NCBI GenBank assembly: GCA_964412845.1
Contig: CAYPQM010000130.1
Coordinates: 1-19,856, forward strand
Length of the DNA stretch: 19,856 bases
Origin: JAWWPY01 sp964412845
GTDB lineage: Bacteria > Actinomycetota > Actinomycetes > Streptosporangiales > Streptosporangiaceae
Direction of reading: 5' to 3'
Shown here: positions 1-6,925 of the stretch, piece after piece
Layout: each line of letters begins with the position of its first letter
Numbering within the stretch: the stretch's first letter is position 1
The notes under the pieces: model-generated
The model's input: only the letters and a program-made list of their open reading frames with translations
What the model was told of the DNA's origin: nothing
Databases searched by the model: none
Program-made: the position numbers and the translations under genes

Positions 1-2337
1 CTCGTGGTGCGGACCCAGGGATCCAACAGGACGCTCCGGGCCGGGCCCAGTTACCGGGTGGGCCGCGATCCGCAGTCAGACATCGTGCTGGATGAGCCGA
101 AGGTCTCCTGGCTGCACGCGACCCTGCGGGCGGAGGATGACCGATGGCTGCTCGAGGACGCGGGCAGCACCAACGGGACGTTCAGCGGTGCGCAGCGGGT
201 GCAGCGGGTGGAGATCACCGGCAGCTGCCAGGTCCGGCTTGGCCACCCGGAAACCGGCCCGGTCATTTCCTGCTCGATCGCGGCTGCGCCGGACAGCCAC
301 CCCGCGACCATGGCCGCGTCCGCCACAGGGCTGCAGCCAGCCTGGCAGTCGGCAGCGGGTGACCGGACGCCGAGCGCGATCATGCGGCTGCCGGACCGGG
401 TGCTGCGGATCGGCCGTGCCACCGACAACGATGTCGTCGTTCCAGACCTCAGCGTGTCCCGCCACCACGCCGAACTGCGCAAGGCACTGCAGGGCGGGTA
501 CCAGATCGTCGATCTGGGCAGCCACAACGGCACGTACCTCGCTGGTCAGCGGATCACCACCGCGCCAGTCACCGAAAGTGATGTCATCGGCATCGGCCTC
601 GCCACCTTCCGCCTGGTTGGCGATGAGCTGCAGCAGTTCATCGACACCGGCGAGATCTCGCTCAATGCCCGCGCCCTGACCGTCCGGCTGCCCGGCGGGA
701 AAGTAATCCTGGACAACGTCAGCTTTCCGCTCGGCGAGCGCTGCCTGCTGGGCGTCATCGGGCCTAGCGGCGCGGGCAAGTCGACGCTGCTGGGGGCGCT
801 GACCGGCATGCGGCCCGCCACCGAGGGCTCGGTGCTCTATGACGGCCGTGATCTTTATGCCGACTACGCCGAGCTGCGGCACCGGATCGGGCTGGTGCCG
901 CAGGAGAACATCCTGCACACGCAGCTGTCCGCGCGCCGCGCACTGCGGTACGCGGCCGAACTGCGGTTCCCCCGGGACACTACCCCGGCCGAACGGGAGC
1001 ACCGGATCGCTGAAGTGCTCAGCGAGCTGTCGCTGAGCCAGCACGCCGATACCCGTGCATCGTCGCTCTCCGGTGGTCAGCAGAAGCGCGTCAACGTCGC
1101 CCTGGAGCTGCTGACCAAGCCTTCGCTGCTGTTCCTGGATGAGCCGACCTCGGGCCTGGACCCAGGCCTGGACATGTCAGTGATGGAGATGATGGCCGGC
1201 CTCGCCCACGACGGGCGGACGGTCATCGTGGTGACGCACAGCGTCGCGAACCTCAATGTCTGCGACCGGCTGCTGGTGCTGGTGCCCGGGGGCAAGGTCG
1301 CTTACTTCGGGCCGCCCGCCGACGGGCTGCGGCATTTCGGCCAGCCCGGCTGGGCCCAGGTATTCCGGGCTTTCGAGGCCGAGCCAGACCGGGACTGGGC
1401 CGGGGAGTACAGCCGCTCGGCATTCTGCGCCCAGTACGTCACGGCGCCGGGCCAGGCCGACCGGTCCGCCGCCGCGGCGGCGGACCGGTCGATGCCGCCG
1501 CCGGCCCGGTCGCAGAACCGGCTGGCTCAGCTGTCCACCCTGGTCCGGCGGTATGTGGCGGTCATCGCCTCCGACCGCAACTACGTGGGGGTACTGGCTC
1601 TGCTGCCGATCATTCTCGGTGGCCTGATCCGTGCCGTTCCCGACGCTCCTGGACTGGCCGGGCATAACAACGGCAACGCACAGCAGGTGCTGCTGATCCT
1701 GATCATGGGCGCCTGCCTCACCGGGGTGGCCAACGCGGTCAGGGAACTGGTGAAGGAACGGGCGATCTATACCCGGGAGCGAGCGGCCGGGCTGTCCGCC
1801 GGGGCTTACCTATGGTCGAAGCTGGTGGTGCTGGGCGTGATCAGCGCCGTGCAGGCAGTCGTGCTGGTGCTGATCGGGGTGGTCGGCCGCCCGCTGCCGC
1901 TGAGCGGAGCTTTCCTGACGTCTCTGCCGCTGGTGGAGCTCATGCTGGCCATGGCCGTGCTCGCGGTGGCGTCGATGACCGTGGGCCTGCTGATCTCGGC
2001 GGTGGTCAATTCGTCGGACAAGACCATGCCGCTGCTCGTAGTGGCGGTCTTGGTCCAGGTCGTCCTGAGCGGCGGTGTATTCCCGCTGAACGGGAAGGCC
2101 GGCCTCGATCAGTTCTCCTGGCTCTCGCCATCGCGGTGGGGCTTCGGCGCGACGGCAGCCACGTCGAACCTGAGTCAGATCGCACCGGCCGCCCCCGGGG
2201 CCAAGCCAGACCCGCTGTGGCAGCACAGCCCGCATACCTGGCTGCTGGATATGGCCATGCAGCTCGTGATCACGGCCGGGGTCATCGGGCTCGCCTGGTG
2301 GCGGCTGAACCGGGTGAGCCCCGGCCGCCGCCGCTAG
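1..2337 (+). CDS. FHA-domain ABC exporter (ATPase fused to ABC-2 membrane domain), probably 5'-partial
   Basis: This is an ABCG-type half transporter with regulatory FHA domains. Counting from the GTG at base 4, FHA1 shows VGRD near residue 20 and GSTNGT at 54-59; FHA2 shows IGRATDND near 136, SVSRHHAEL near 150 and GSHNGTY near 172. The nucleotide-binding domain has Walker A GPSGAGKS (about 253-260), signature LSGGQQKR (355-362) and Walker B LLFLDEP (about 375-381). Residues ~530-770 form an ABC-2 permease with about six hydrophobic segments. The order matches Mycobacterium Rv1747, whose FHA domains bind phosphothreonine on the kinase PknF; that family exports a lipid-linked cell-envelope component. 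A similar Ser/Thr-kinase-controlled export role is inferred here. The frame is open to base 1, and the first FHA strand begins almost at the first residue, so about ten or more residues probably lie outside the window. The substrate cannot be told from sequence. Confidence 0.9.
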   Translation, partial: LVVRTQGSNRTLRAGPSYRVGRDPQSDIVLDEPKVSWLHATLRAEDDRWLLEDAGSTNGTFSGAQRVQRVEITGSCQVRLGHPETGPVISCSIAAAPDSHPATMAASATGLQPAWQSAAGDRTPSAIMRLPDRVLRIGRATDNDVVVPDLSVSRHHAELRKALQGGYQIVDLGSHNGTYLAGQRITTAPVTESDVIGIGLATFRLVGDELQQFIDTGEISLNARALTVRLPGGKVILDNVSFPLGERCLLGVIGPSGAGKSTLLGALTGMRPATEGSVLYDGRDLYADYAELRHRIGLVPQENILHTQLSARRALRYAAELRFPRDTTPAEREHRIAEVLSELSLSQHADTRASSLSGGQQKRVNVALELLTKPSLLFLDEPTSGLDPGLDMSVMEMMAGLAHDGRTVIVVTHSVANLNVCDRLLVLVPGGKVAYFGPPADGLRHFGQPGWAQVFRAFEAEPDRDWAGEYSRSAFCAQYVTAPGQADRSAAAAADRSMPPPARSQNRLAQLSTLVRRYVAVIASDRNYVGVLALLPIILGGLIRAVPDAPGLAGHNNGNAQQVLLILIMGACLTGVANAVRELVKERAIYTRERAAGLSAGAYLWSKLVVLGVISAVQAVVLVLIGVVGRPLPLSGAFLTSLPLVELMLAMAVLAVASMTVGLLISAVVNSSDKTMPLLVVAVLVQVVLSGGVFPLNGKAGLDQFSWLSPSRWGFGATAATSNLSQIAPAAPGAKPDPLWQHSPHTWLLDMAMQLVITAGVIGLAWWRLNRVSPGRRR

Positions 2338-2341
2338 CCGC

Positions 2342-2354
2342 CTGGCAAAGCCAG
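2342..2354 (+). terminator. Short hairpin just after the ABC gene stop
   Basis: CTGGC-AAA-GCCAG forms a 5-bp stem with a 3-base loop, beginning five bases after the TAG of the transporter gene. There is no T-tract. It may be a weak terminator or a 3'-end stabilising hairpin; the stem is short enough to be chance in GC-rich DNA. Confidence 0.25.
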
Positions 2355-2374
2355 CCCTGCGTCTTCGCGCCCGC

Positions 2375-2405
2375 AGGCCTACACCTTGCACAGTAGGCCT
2401 ACACC
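2375..2405. repeat. 11-bp direct repeat AGGCCTACACC, 20-bp period
   Basis: AGGCCTACACC occurs at 2375-2385 and again at 2395-2405, in the 160-base spacer upstream of the membrane-protein gene. Exactly 20 bp between starts puts the copies about two helical turns apart, on one DNA face, which is a typical geometry for paired activator or repressor sites. No known regulator motif was recognised. Confidence 0.4.
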
Positions 2406-2497
2406 CACAGATGCAGAGGCCGGCATTCCTGCGGCGGACAAGCCGCGCCAAAAGTGAGCCCTCAGGCCGATGCCAGCGCGGGGATGATGAATTTAGC

Positions 2498-3694
2498 ATG
2501 CACGGTATGAGCACGCCTATCCTCATGACGGAAAGAAACCGCATTACCCCCGCAACGGCCCGGCCCTACATTGCTGGCGGCCTGGCCGCGCTGTCCGTCG
2601 GCGCCGCGGTGATCCATTTCGCGGTCATATTCGAGCACTTCCGCGAATACATTCTGTACGGCGTCTTCTTCCTTGTCATCTCCTGGGCCCAGCTGATCTG
2701 GGCCGCTGCGGTGCTGTGGCGGCCGTCCCGGCTGTGGCTGTCGCTCGGCATAGCGGGAAACGCCCTCGTCCTGGCGGTATACGTGGCGTCGCGCAGCACG
2801 GGCTTGCCGATCGGACCGGACCTGAGCCACCCGGAACCAGTCGGCGGCCTGGATGTGGTGAGCGGAATCCTGGAGTTGGCCCTGATCGCCGGGTGCGCGG
2901 CGGTCTTGTGGTGGCCATCTCTCGCGGACCGGCCAGTTCGTCCCCGCAGCGCCTTCGCGGCCGTCGCTTCGCTACTGGCCCTTCCCGCCCTGGTGATCGC
3001 GGGGACCACCGCGGTGATGACCCCCGGCTGGGCCGGTCCCGAAGGGCCGGCGGGCATGGCACCGGCATCGCCGGGATCGGGATCGCCGGCGTCATCAGCG
3101 TCCTCGGGCATGCCTGGCATGTCGTCCATTTCCGGCCACCCGGAAATGAAGATGTACGGCACGACCGCGCCCGCGACCGCCGGGCAGGTCATCGCCGCCG
3201 GGGAGCTGATCAAGAAGACCGGCGCCAGCCTCGCCCGCTACCAGAACGTGCAGGCCGCATTCGCGGCCGGGTACACCTACATCTTGCGCACCAATGGCGA
3301 GGAGCACCTCCTCTACGACGGCAGCAATCCCGGCTACGCCGGCCTCAATCCGCAGGACCCGTCCTCGCTGGTGTACGCGACCAACGTGCCGCATCATGCG
3401 CCGATCCTGCTCGGCGCCATGTACATCGAAGGCAACGGCAGGAATGGGCCGCAGGTCGGCGGATCGCTGACCCGCTGGCACTCGCACCTGGTGGTGTGCG
3501 ATAGCGGCAAGCCGACCATCGCCGGATTCAATGTCCAGTTGCGGGGCACCTGCGACCCGGCGACCTGGAAGGACAGCTACACCGAGCAGATGCTGCACGT
3601 GTGGGTTGTCCCCTACCCCGGCGGCCCCTTCTCCGATGACCTCAGCCTGGCGGCGACCAACGCCGCAGCCCACGCTGTGCTCAGCCGGGAATGA
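2498..3694 (+). CDS. Polytopic membrane protein with His-rich C-terminal domain, function unknown
   Basis: I do not recognise a characterised family. From the chosen ATG the protein has 398 residues. The N-terminal half has four or more hydrophobic helices (about residues 20-42, 48-70, 76-95, 120-140, 155-175). A Ser/Gly/Met-rich linker follows (GMPGMSSISGHPEMKMYG region), then a soluble domain of about 170 residues that should lie outside the membrane. That domain has many histidines in conserved-looking settings (GEEHLLYD, VPHHAPILLG, RWHSHLVVCD, MLHVWVVPYPGG) plus two cysteines, which suggests metal binding; this is inference. An upstream in-frame ATG at 2411 is possible, but the added codons (AGG, ACA, AGT, TCA, TTT) are unlike the high-GC codon use of the gene. 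ATGs at 2507 and 2525 are also possible. No strong ribosome-binding site precedes any of them. Confidence 0.75.
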   Translation: MHGMSTPILMTERNRITPATARPYIAGGLAALSVGAAVIHFAVIFEHFREYILYGVFFLVISWAQLIWAAAVLWRPSRLWLSLGIAGNALVLAVYVASRSTGLPIGPDLSHPEPVGGLDVVSGILELALIAGCAAVLWWPSLADRPVRPRSAFAAVASLLALPALVIAGTTAVMTPGWAGPEGPAGMAPASPGSGSPASSASSGMPGMSSISGHPEMKMYGTTAPATAGQVIAAGELIKKTGASLARYQNVQAAFAAGYTYILRTNGEEHLLYDGSNPGYAGLNPQDPSSLVYATNVPHHAPILLGAMYIEGNGRNGPQVGGSLTRWHSHLVVCDSGKPTIAGFNVQLRGTCDPATWKDSYTEQMLHVWVVPYPGGPFSDDLSLAATNAAAHAVLSRE

Positions 3695-3841
3695 GAGTCT
3701 GTGCAGCTCAGAGCCCCTGAAACGAGGTTAGATTCACCTGTGGGGCAATTGAGTGATACTAATCGTGGTTCACACCTCTGCGATGCAGGGTGACGAAGCG
3801 GTCACAGCCTGGTGGTGTGCCGACCTGGACGGGTGGTGCCC

Positions 3842-4498
3842 ATGAAGCTCATCGCACGAGTAGCTGCCAGTGCATTAGCTGTGGCCGTCCTGGTCGCACA
3901 GCCTGTCCCGCAGGCCCGCGCGGCCACGCTCCCGGACGGACTGCAGAAGATCACCGTCGTCGCACACTCCCCGACCTCCAGCTACGCCTGGCTGAGCACC
4001 TGGAAATCCTCCGGCGGCCGCTGGGTACGGGCGCTGCCGGGACCGTGGACCGCCCGCGTCGGCTACAACGGGGTCGCACCACCCGGGGCGGAGCGCGAGA
4101 ACAGCGGGCGCACCCCCAGCGGCAGTTACACCCTCGGGTTCATGTTCGGCGCGCTGCCGAGGCCCTCGGGCATCGTCTGGCCCACCTGGAGGCACGCCTA
4201 CGGATACGACGTATGGGACGACGACCCAGCGAGCCCCCGGTACAACCTGTGGACGGACGACCGCACCCAGGACGCTGGCCGCAGCCCCGAGCCGATGCGG
4301 ACCATCCCCCAGTACGACTACGCCGTCGTGATCAATTACAACACCGCCCGGACCCCTGGCCTGGGCTCAGCCATCTTCCTGCACGTCAGCTACAACGACC
4401 CGACCGCTGGCTGCGTCTCACTCCCGGCCGCCGAACTGCTGGCCGTCCTGCGCTGGCTGCGGTCGGCCGCCCACCCCTACATCACGATCCGGGCATAG
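3842..4498 (+). CDS. Secreted L,D-transpeptidase (YkuD-like) family protein
   Basis: The ATG at 3842 begins a classical Sec signal peptide: MKLIAR, a hydrophobic core, then AQPVPQARA before ATLP, with likely cleavage after ARA near residue 27. The mature part is one catalytic domain ending IFLHVSYNDPTAGCVSLPAAE, with His181 and Cys191 as the likely catalytic pair, and a short C-terminal helix (LLAVLRWLRSAAHPYITI). This matches the short actinobacterial YkuD-type family, in which the Cys-containing motif is [S/T]xGCV rather than SHGC. Characterised relatives form 3-3 peptidoglycan cross-links or attach proteins to the wall. There is no separate wall-binding domain. At 218 residues it is a complete minimal member. 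The neighbouring membrane gene upstream is on the same strand but 147 bases away, so co-transcription is uncertain. Confidence 0.8.
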   Translation: MKLIARVAASALAVAVLVAQPVPQARAATLPDGLQKITVVAHSPTSSYAWLSTWKSSGGRWVRALPGPWTARVGYNGVAPPGAERENSGRTPSGSYTLGFMFGALPRPSGIVWPTWRHAYGYDVWDDDPASPRYNLWTDDRTQDAGRSPEPMRTIPQYDYAVVINYNTARTPGLGSAIFLHVSYNDPTAGCVSLPAAELLAVLRWLRSAAHPYITIRA

Positions 4499-4527
4499 GG
4501 ACTGCCGGGCGGGAGATATGTCATGGC

Positions 4528-4557
4528 GACGCCGCGTCCTTCTGTCCTGGCGGCGTC
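4528..4557. terminator. Bidirectional hairpin between convergent genes
   Basis: GACGCCGC (4528-4535) and GCGGCGTC (4550-4557) form a perfect 8-bp inverted repeat with a 14-base loop. It lies between the stop of the + strand transpeptidase-like gene (4498) and overlaps the stop codon of the - strand HlyIII gene (4556-4558). It is well placed to end transcription from both sides. There is no T-tract, as is common in high-GC actinobacteria. Confidence 0.55.
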
Positions 4558-5347
4558 AGGCTCCCCGGTAGACCACCAGCGAGACGGCGATGTACTGGCA
4601 GGCGAACGCCGCGACGGTGCAGGCGTGGAAGACCTCATGGAACCCGAACCACCGGGGCCACGGGTCGGGGCGCTTGAGCCCGTAGGCCACGCCGCCCAGC
4701 GTGTAGAGCACCCCGCCGGCCGCGACGAAGACTAGGGCGGCCAGCCCGGCGCCGACCAGCAACTGGGGCAAGACGAACAGCGCCGCCCACCCGATGCCCA
4801 GGTACACGGGGACGTACACCCACCGCGGCACGGCGGTCAACGCCACCCGGAAGACCACGCCGAGGACCGTGCCGCTCCAGACCACGGACAAGATGGCGAG
4901 GCGGGTCCCACCGTGCAGCGCCAGCACGGCAAGCGGGGTGTAGGTGCCGGCGATGAGAAAGAAGATATTGGCGTGATCGATCCGGCGCAGCACTACCCGA
5001 ACCGGCGGTGACCACGTACCCAGATGGTAGATCGCGCTGATGCTGAACAGCGCGACCGCGGTGGTCACGAAGACGCCTGCCGCCACCGCGGCCTGCGCCG
5101 TCGGCGCGCGGACCGCCAGGACGAGGCCGGCGGCCAGCGCGATCGGCGCTGCGATGGCATGTATCCATCCGCGCAGCCGTGGCTTCGGTGCCGCCACGGC
5201 GGCCGGGCCGGCATCGCCGGGGACCAGCCGCCCGCGGGCCGGCCGGCCGCGGGCCCGGAGATCCCCCGCCGGGGCAGGAACCGGGCGCGGGCTGGCCGGG
5301 CAGGCGTGATCAGCCCGGGCGCGGGCCGGGTGCCGCCGGTGCGGCAT
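4556..5347 (-). CDS. Hemolysin III / TrhA (AdipoR-like, PAQR) membrane protein
   Basis: This is a seven-helix membrane protein of the HlyIII family. The diagnostic motifs are all present: SISAIYHLGTW after helix 2, RRIDHANIFFLIAGTYTP in the middle and FHEVFHACTVAAF near the C-terminus. The histidines of these motifs and the Asp of DHANIF form the zinc site known from the related adiponectin receptors. In bacteria the family has been linked to membrane-energetics and fatty-acid homeostasis; a ceramidase-like hydrolase activity is suspected by homology only. An open frame extends to ATG 5434, but that extension uses TTA twice plus CGA, GGA and AGT, unlike the gene body, so ATG 5347 (263 aa) is preferred. 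Even so, about 50 residues of Arg/Pro/Ala-rich sequence precede the conserved region KPRLRGWIHA. No good ribosome-binding site fixes the start. Confidence 0.85.
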   Translation of the reverse strand: MPHRRHPARARADHACPASPRPVPAPAGDLRARGRPARGRLVPGDAGPAAVAAPKPRLRGWIHAIAAPIALAAGLVLAVRAPTAQAAVAAGVFVTTAVALFSISAIYHLGTWSPPVRVVLRRIDHANIFFLIAGTYTPLAVLALHGGTRLAILSVVWSGTVLGVVFRVALTAVPRWVYVPVYLGIGWAALFVLPQLLVGAGLAALVFVAAGGVLYTLGGVAYGLKRPDPWPRWFGFHEVFHACTVAAFACQYIAVSLVVYRGA

Positions 5348-5519
5348 CTGGGCCAGGCCACTCGTTCCCCGTCGCGTCACGCCTTCTAAGTTACCCGACA
5401 GTAACCAGCATGGGGCGGCCCGCGGCCCGGTCATGGTGAGGCATATCCCACAGCAGGACCAGGCGAGCCGGGCCCCGATCCCATGGCATGGCGGCTGAGC
5501 CAGGCTGGCGGCAGGTCAG

Positions 5520-6107
5520 CTAGCTGATCCCGAAGCGCTCGCCCAGCGCTCGTGGTACCTGTGCCAGCGGATTTCCGCTGACCACCAGGCGGCCGAGCCT
5601 GGGCATCGTGGCGAGCCATCCAGGCAGCACGCTGATCCGGTTGCTGGCCAGAGAGAGCGTGCTCAGCAGGCTCAGCCGGGCGATGCTGCCGGGCACCTCC
5701 GTGAGCTGGTTGTTGTCCAGGTACAGGGCGGTGAGGTGGCGGAGATTTCCAATGCTGCCCGGCAACCGGGTCAGCCGGTTATCCTGCCCGTCCAGCCGGG
5801 TGAGCCTGGTCAGCCGGCCGATGCCGTCGGGCAATGTCTCCAGCTCGTTGTTCGATATGTTCAGCCAGGTCAGCTCGGTGAGATTGGCGAGGCCCTCGGG
5901 CAGCGCGGCGAGCCGGTTGTAGTAGAGATGCAATTCCTTGAGGTGCGTCATGCTCCACACCGGCCCGGGAATCTCGCGCAGGTAATAACCATGCAGATCG
6001 AGTTCCGGCGTGCGCCATTTCGCCACGCTCTCGATACGGTCCGCAGGCGGCTGGTAGGCCGTCACGCTGTCCCAGTACCCGCCCTGGCTGCCGCTGTCAT
6101 CGCTCAT
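5520..6107 (-). CDS. Leucine-rich repeat protein
   Basis: A 195-residue soluble protein made almost entirely of 23-residue LRRs. About six repeats follow the pattern LxxLxLxxNxLxxLPxxIxxL, for example LKELHLYYNRLAALPEGL, LTWLNISNNELETLP and LTALYLDNNQLTEVP. There is no signal peptide, membrane helix or catalytic domain, so a cytoplasmic protein-binding role is inferred. The start ATG overlaps the stop of the upstream gene by 4 bases (ATGA), so translation is coupled and the two products probably work together. The repeats resemble the bacterial/ROCO-type LRRs common in actinobacteria and cyanobacteria. The partner is unknown; the co-encoded 214-residue protein is the first candidate. Confidence 0.85.
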   Translation of the reverse strand: MSDDSGSQGGYWDSVTAYQPPADRIESVAKWRTPELDLHGYYLREIPGPVWSMTHLKELHLYYNRLAALPEGLANLTELTWLNISNNELETLPDGIGRLTRLTRLDGQDNRLTRLPGSIGNLRHLTALYLDNNQLTEVPGSIARLSLLSTLSLASNRISVLPGWLATMPRLGRLVVSGNPLAQVPRALGERFGIS

Positions 6108-6748
6108 CCCAGCCGCCGATCGCCGCGCAACCGCGGGGGGTGGTTGATCGCGAACTGATCGTCCAGGGCCGCAACGAGCCCCGCGCTGAGCTGCGGGACC
6201 ACCTGGGCCGCCCAGTGCGGGACGATACCCAGGAACCCACGGAGCTGGTGTTGTGCGCCGGCCAGCAGGCGGGGCAGGTCAGCGACGCTGATCTGCACTG
6301 TCGCGGGCGACGCGTCCCGGTCGTCCTCGTCCTGGCCAAGCCGGAGGATCCCGCCGGAGCGTTCCAGCCAGGGTGCTGGGCTGTGGCCAAGCCAGGGTTC
6401 TTCGCCGCGCAGGACCCCGTGCCAGTCACGCCAGCGTTCCAGGCCGACGCAGCAGCCGGGGACGACCTCGGTGTTCGTGGCGGTGTCACGGAAGCGCAGC
6501 CCGCCTGGCGCGGTCAGCGCCCCCGTTTCGGCTACGTGCCGGTCAAGCAGCGCCGCATCCAGGCCGACGGCCGGCTCGGCCCCGATGTTGTTGTAAGTGA
6601 AAATGACGGCCATCGCCGTTCCGACATCAGCCCCCGGCATCTGCCCGCTCAGCGCAAGAAACCGCCCGCCGGACGGCCCGGTTGGCCACGCGGTGAAGCC
6701 GGCCGCGCAATAGGTCTCCATGACAACGTCGACCGTGAGCACGCTCAC
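6104..6748 (-). CDS. Conserved hypothetical protein, first gene of an LRR operon
   Basis: A 214-residue soluble protein with no signal peptide, transmembrane segment or recognised catalytic motif. Landmarks are GFTAWPTGPSGGRFLALSG near the N-terminus, VIFTYNNIGAEP, the segment VPGCCVGLERWRDW with adjacent cysteines, and EEPWLGHSPAPWLE followed by an acidic stretch (GQDEDDRD). The general look is familiar from uncharacterised actinobacterial proteins, but I cannot assign a function. It is followed without a gap by the LRR protein (ATGA overlap). GTG 6748 is the longest start; ATG 6721 (METYC) is an alternative that removes nine residues. Neither has a clear Shine-Dalgarno sequence. Immunity-protein or toxin-antidote roles are possible but not supported by any motif. 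Confidence 0.7.
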   Translation of the reverse strand: MSVLTVDVVMETYCAAGFTAWPTGPSGGRFLALSGQMPGADVGTAMAVIFTYNNIGAEPAVGLDAALLDRHVAETGALTAPGGLRFRDTATNTEVVPGCCVGLERWRDWHGVLRGEEPWLGHSPAPWLERSGGILRLGQDEDDRDASPATVQISVADLPRLLAGAQHQLRGFLGIVPHWAAQVVPQLSAGLVAALDDQFAINHPPRLRGDRRLG

Positions 6749-6754
6749 CAGTAT

Positions 6755-6835
6755 CGGCCCGCTGGCCGGTGAATGCGCCGAACTGTCTCAGCACCGGCCC
6801 GGCTGGCCGGTGACCCTGCTGAGCTGTCCCAGCGC
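6755..6835. repeat. Imperfect ~40-bp tandem duplication in divergent promoter region
   Basis: The segments at 6755-6794 and 6795-6835 align along their length. Both start CGGCCCG(G)CTGGCCGGTGA and both end with a variant of CTGTCYCAGCRC; a third degenerate start (CGGCCGGGG) follows at 6836. It fills about half of the 177-base spacer between the divergent hypothetical and PAP2 genes. It could hold duplicated regulator sites. Confidence 0.4.
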
Positions 6836-6925
6836 CGGCCGGGGAGGGCCGTTCCAGCGCCGCCCGCGAAGGGCCGCGGAAACGCGTGTGTGTGAACGCC
6901 TCCGCCGTGGGCAGGGTGCATTTCC

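Noticed and set aside
3726..3770. AT-rich patch with promoter-like hexamers (TTCACC and TACTAA, 18 bases apart) before the transpeptidase-like gene
   Set aside because: The match is weak and the distance to the ATG is long; it may be a promoter but the sequence alone does not support a call.
6140..6772. + strand open frame (210 codons) opposite the hypothetical gene upstream of the LRR gene
   Set aside because: Considered because the - strand protein has no assigned function. The - strand frame is preferred for its exact ATGA coupling to the LRR gene and its more normal protein composition.
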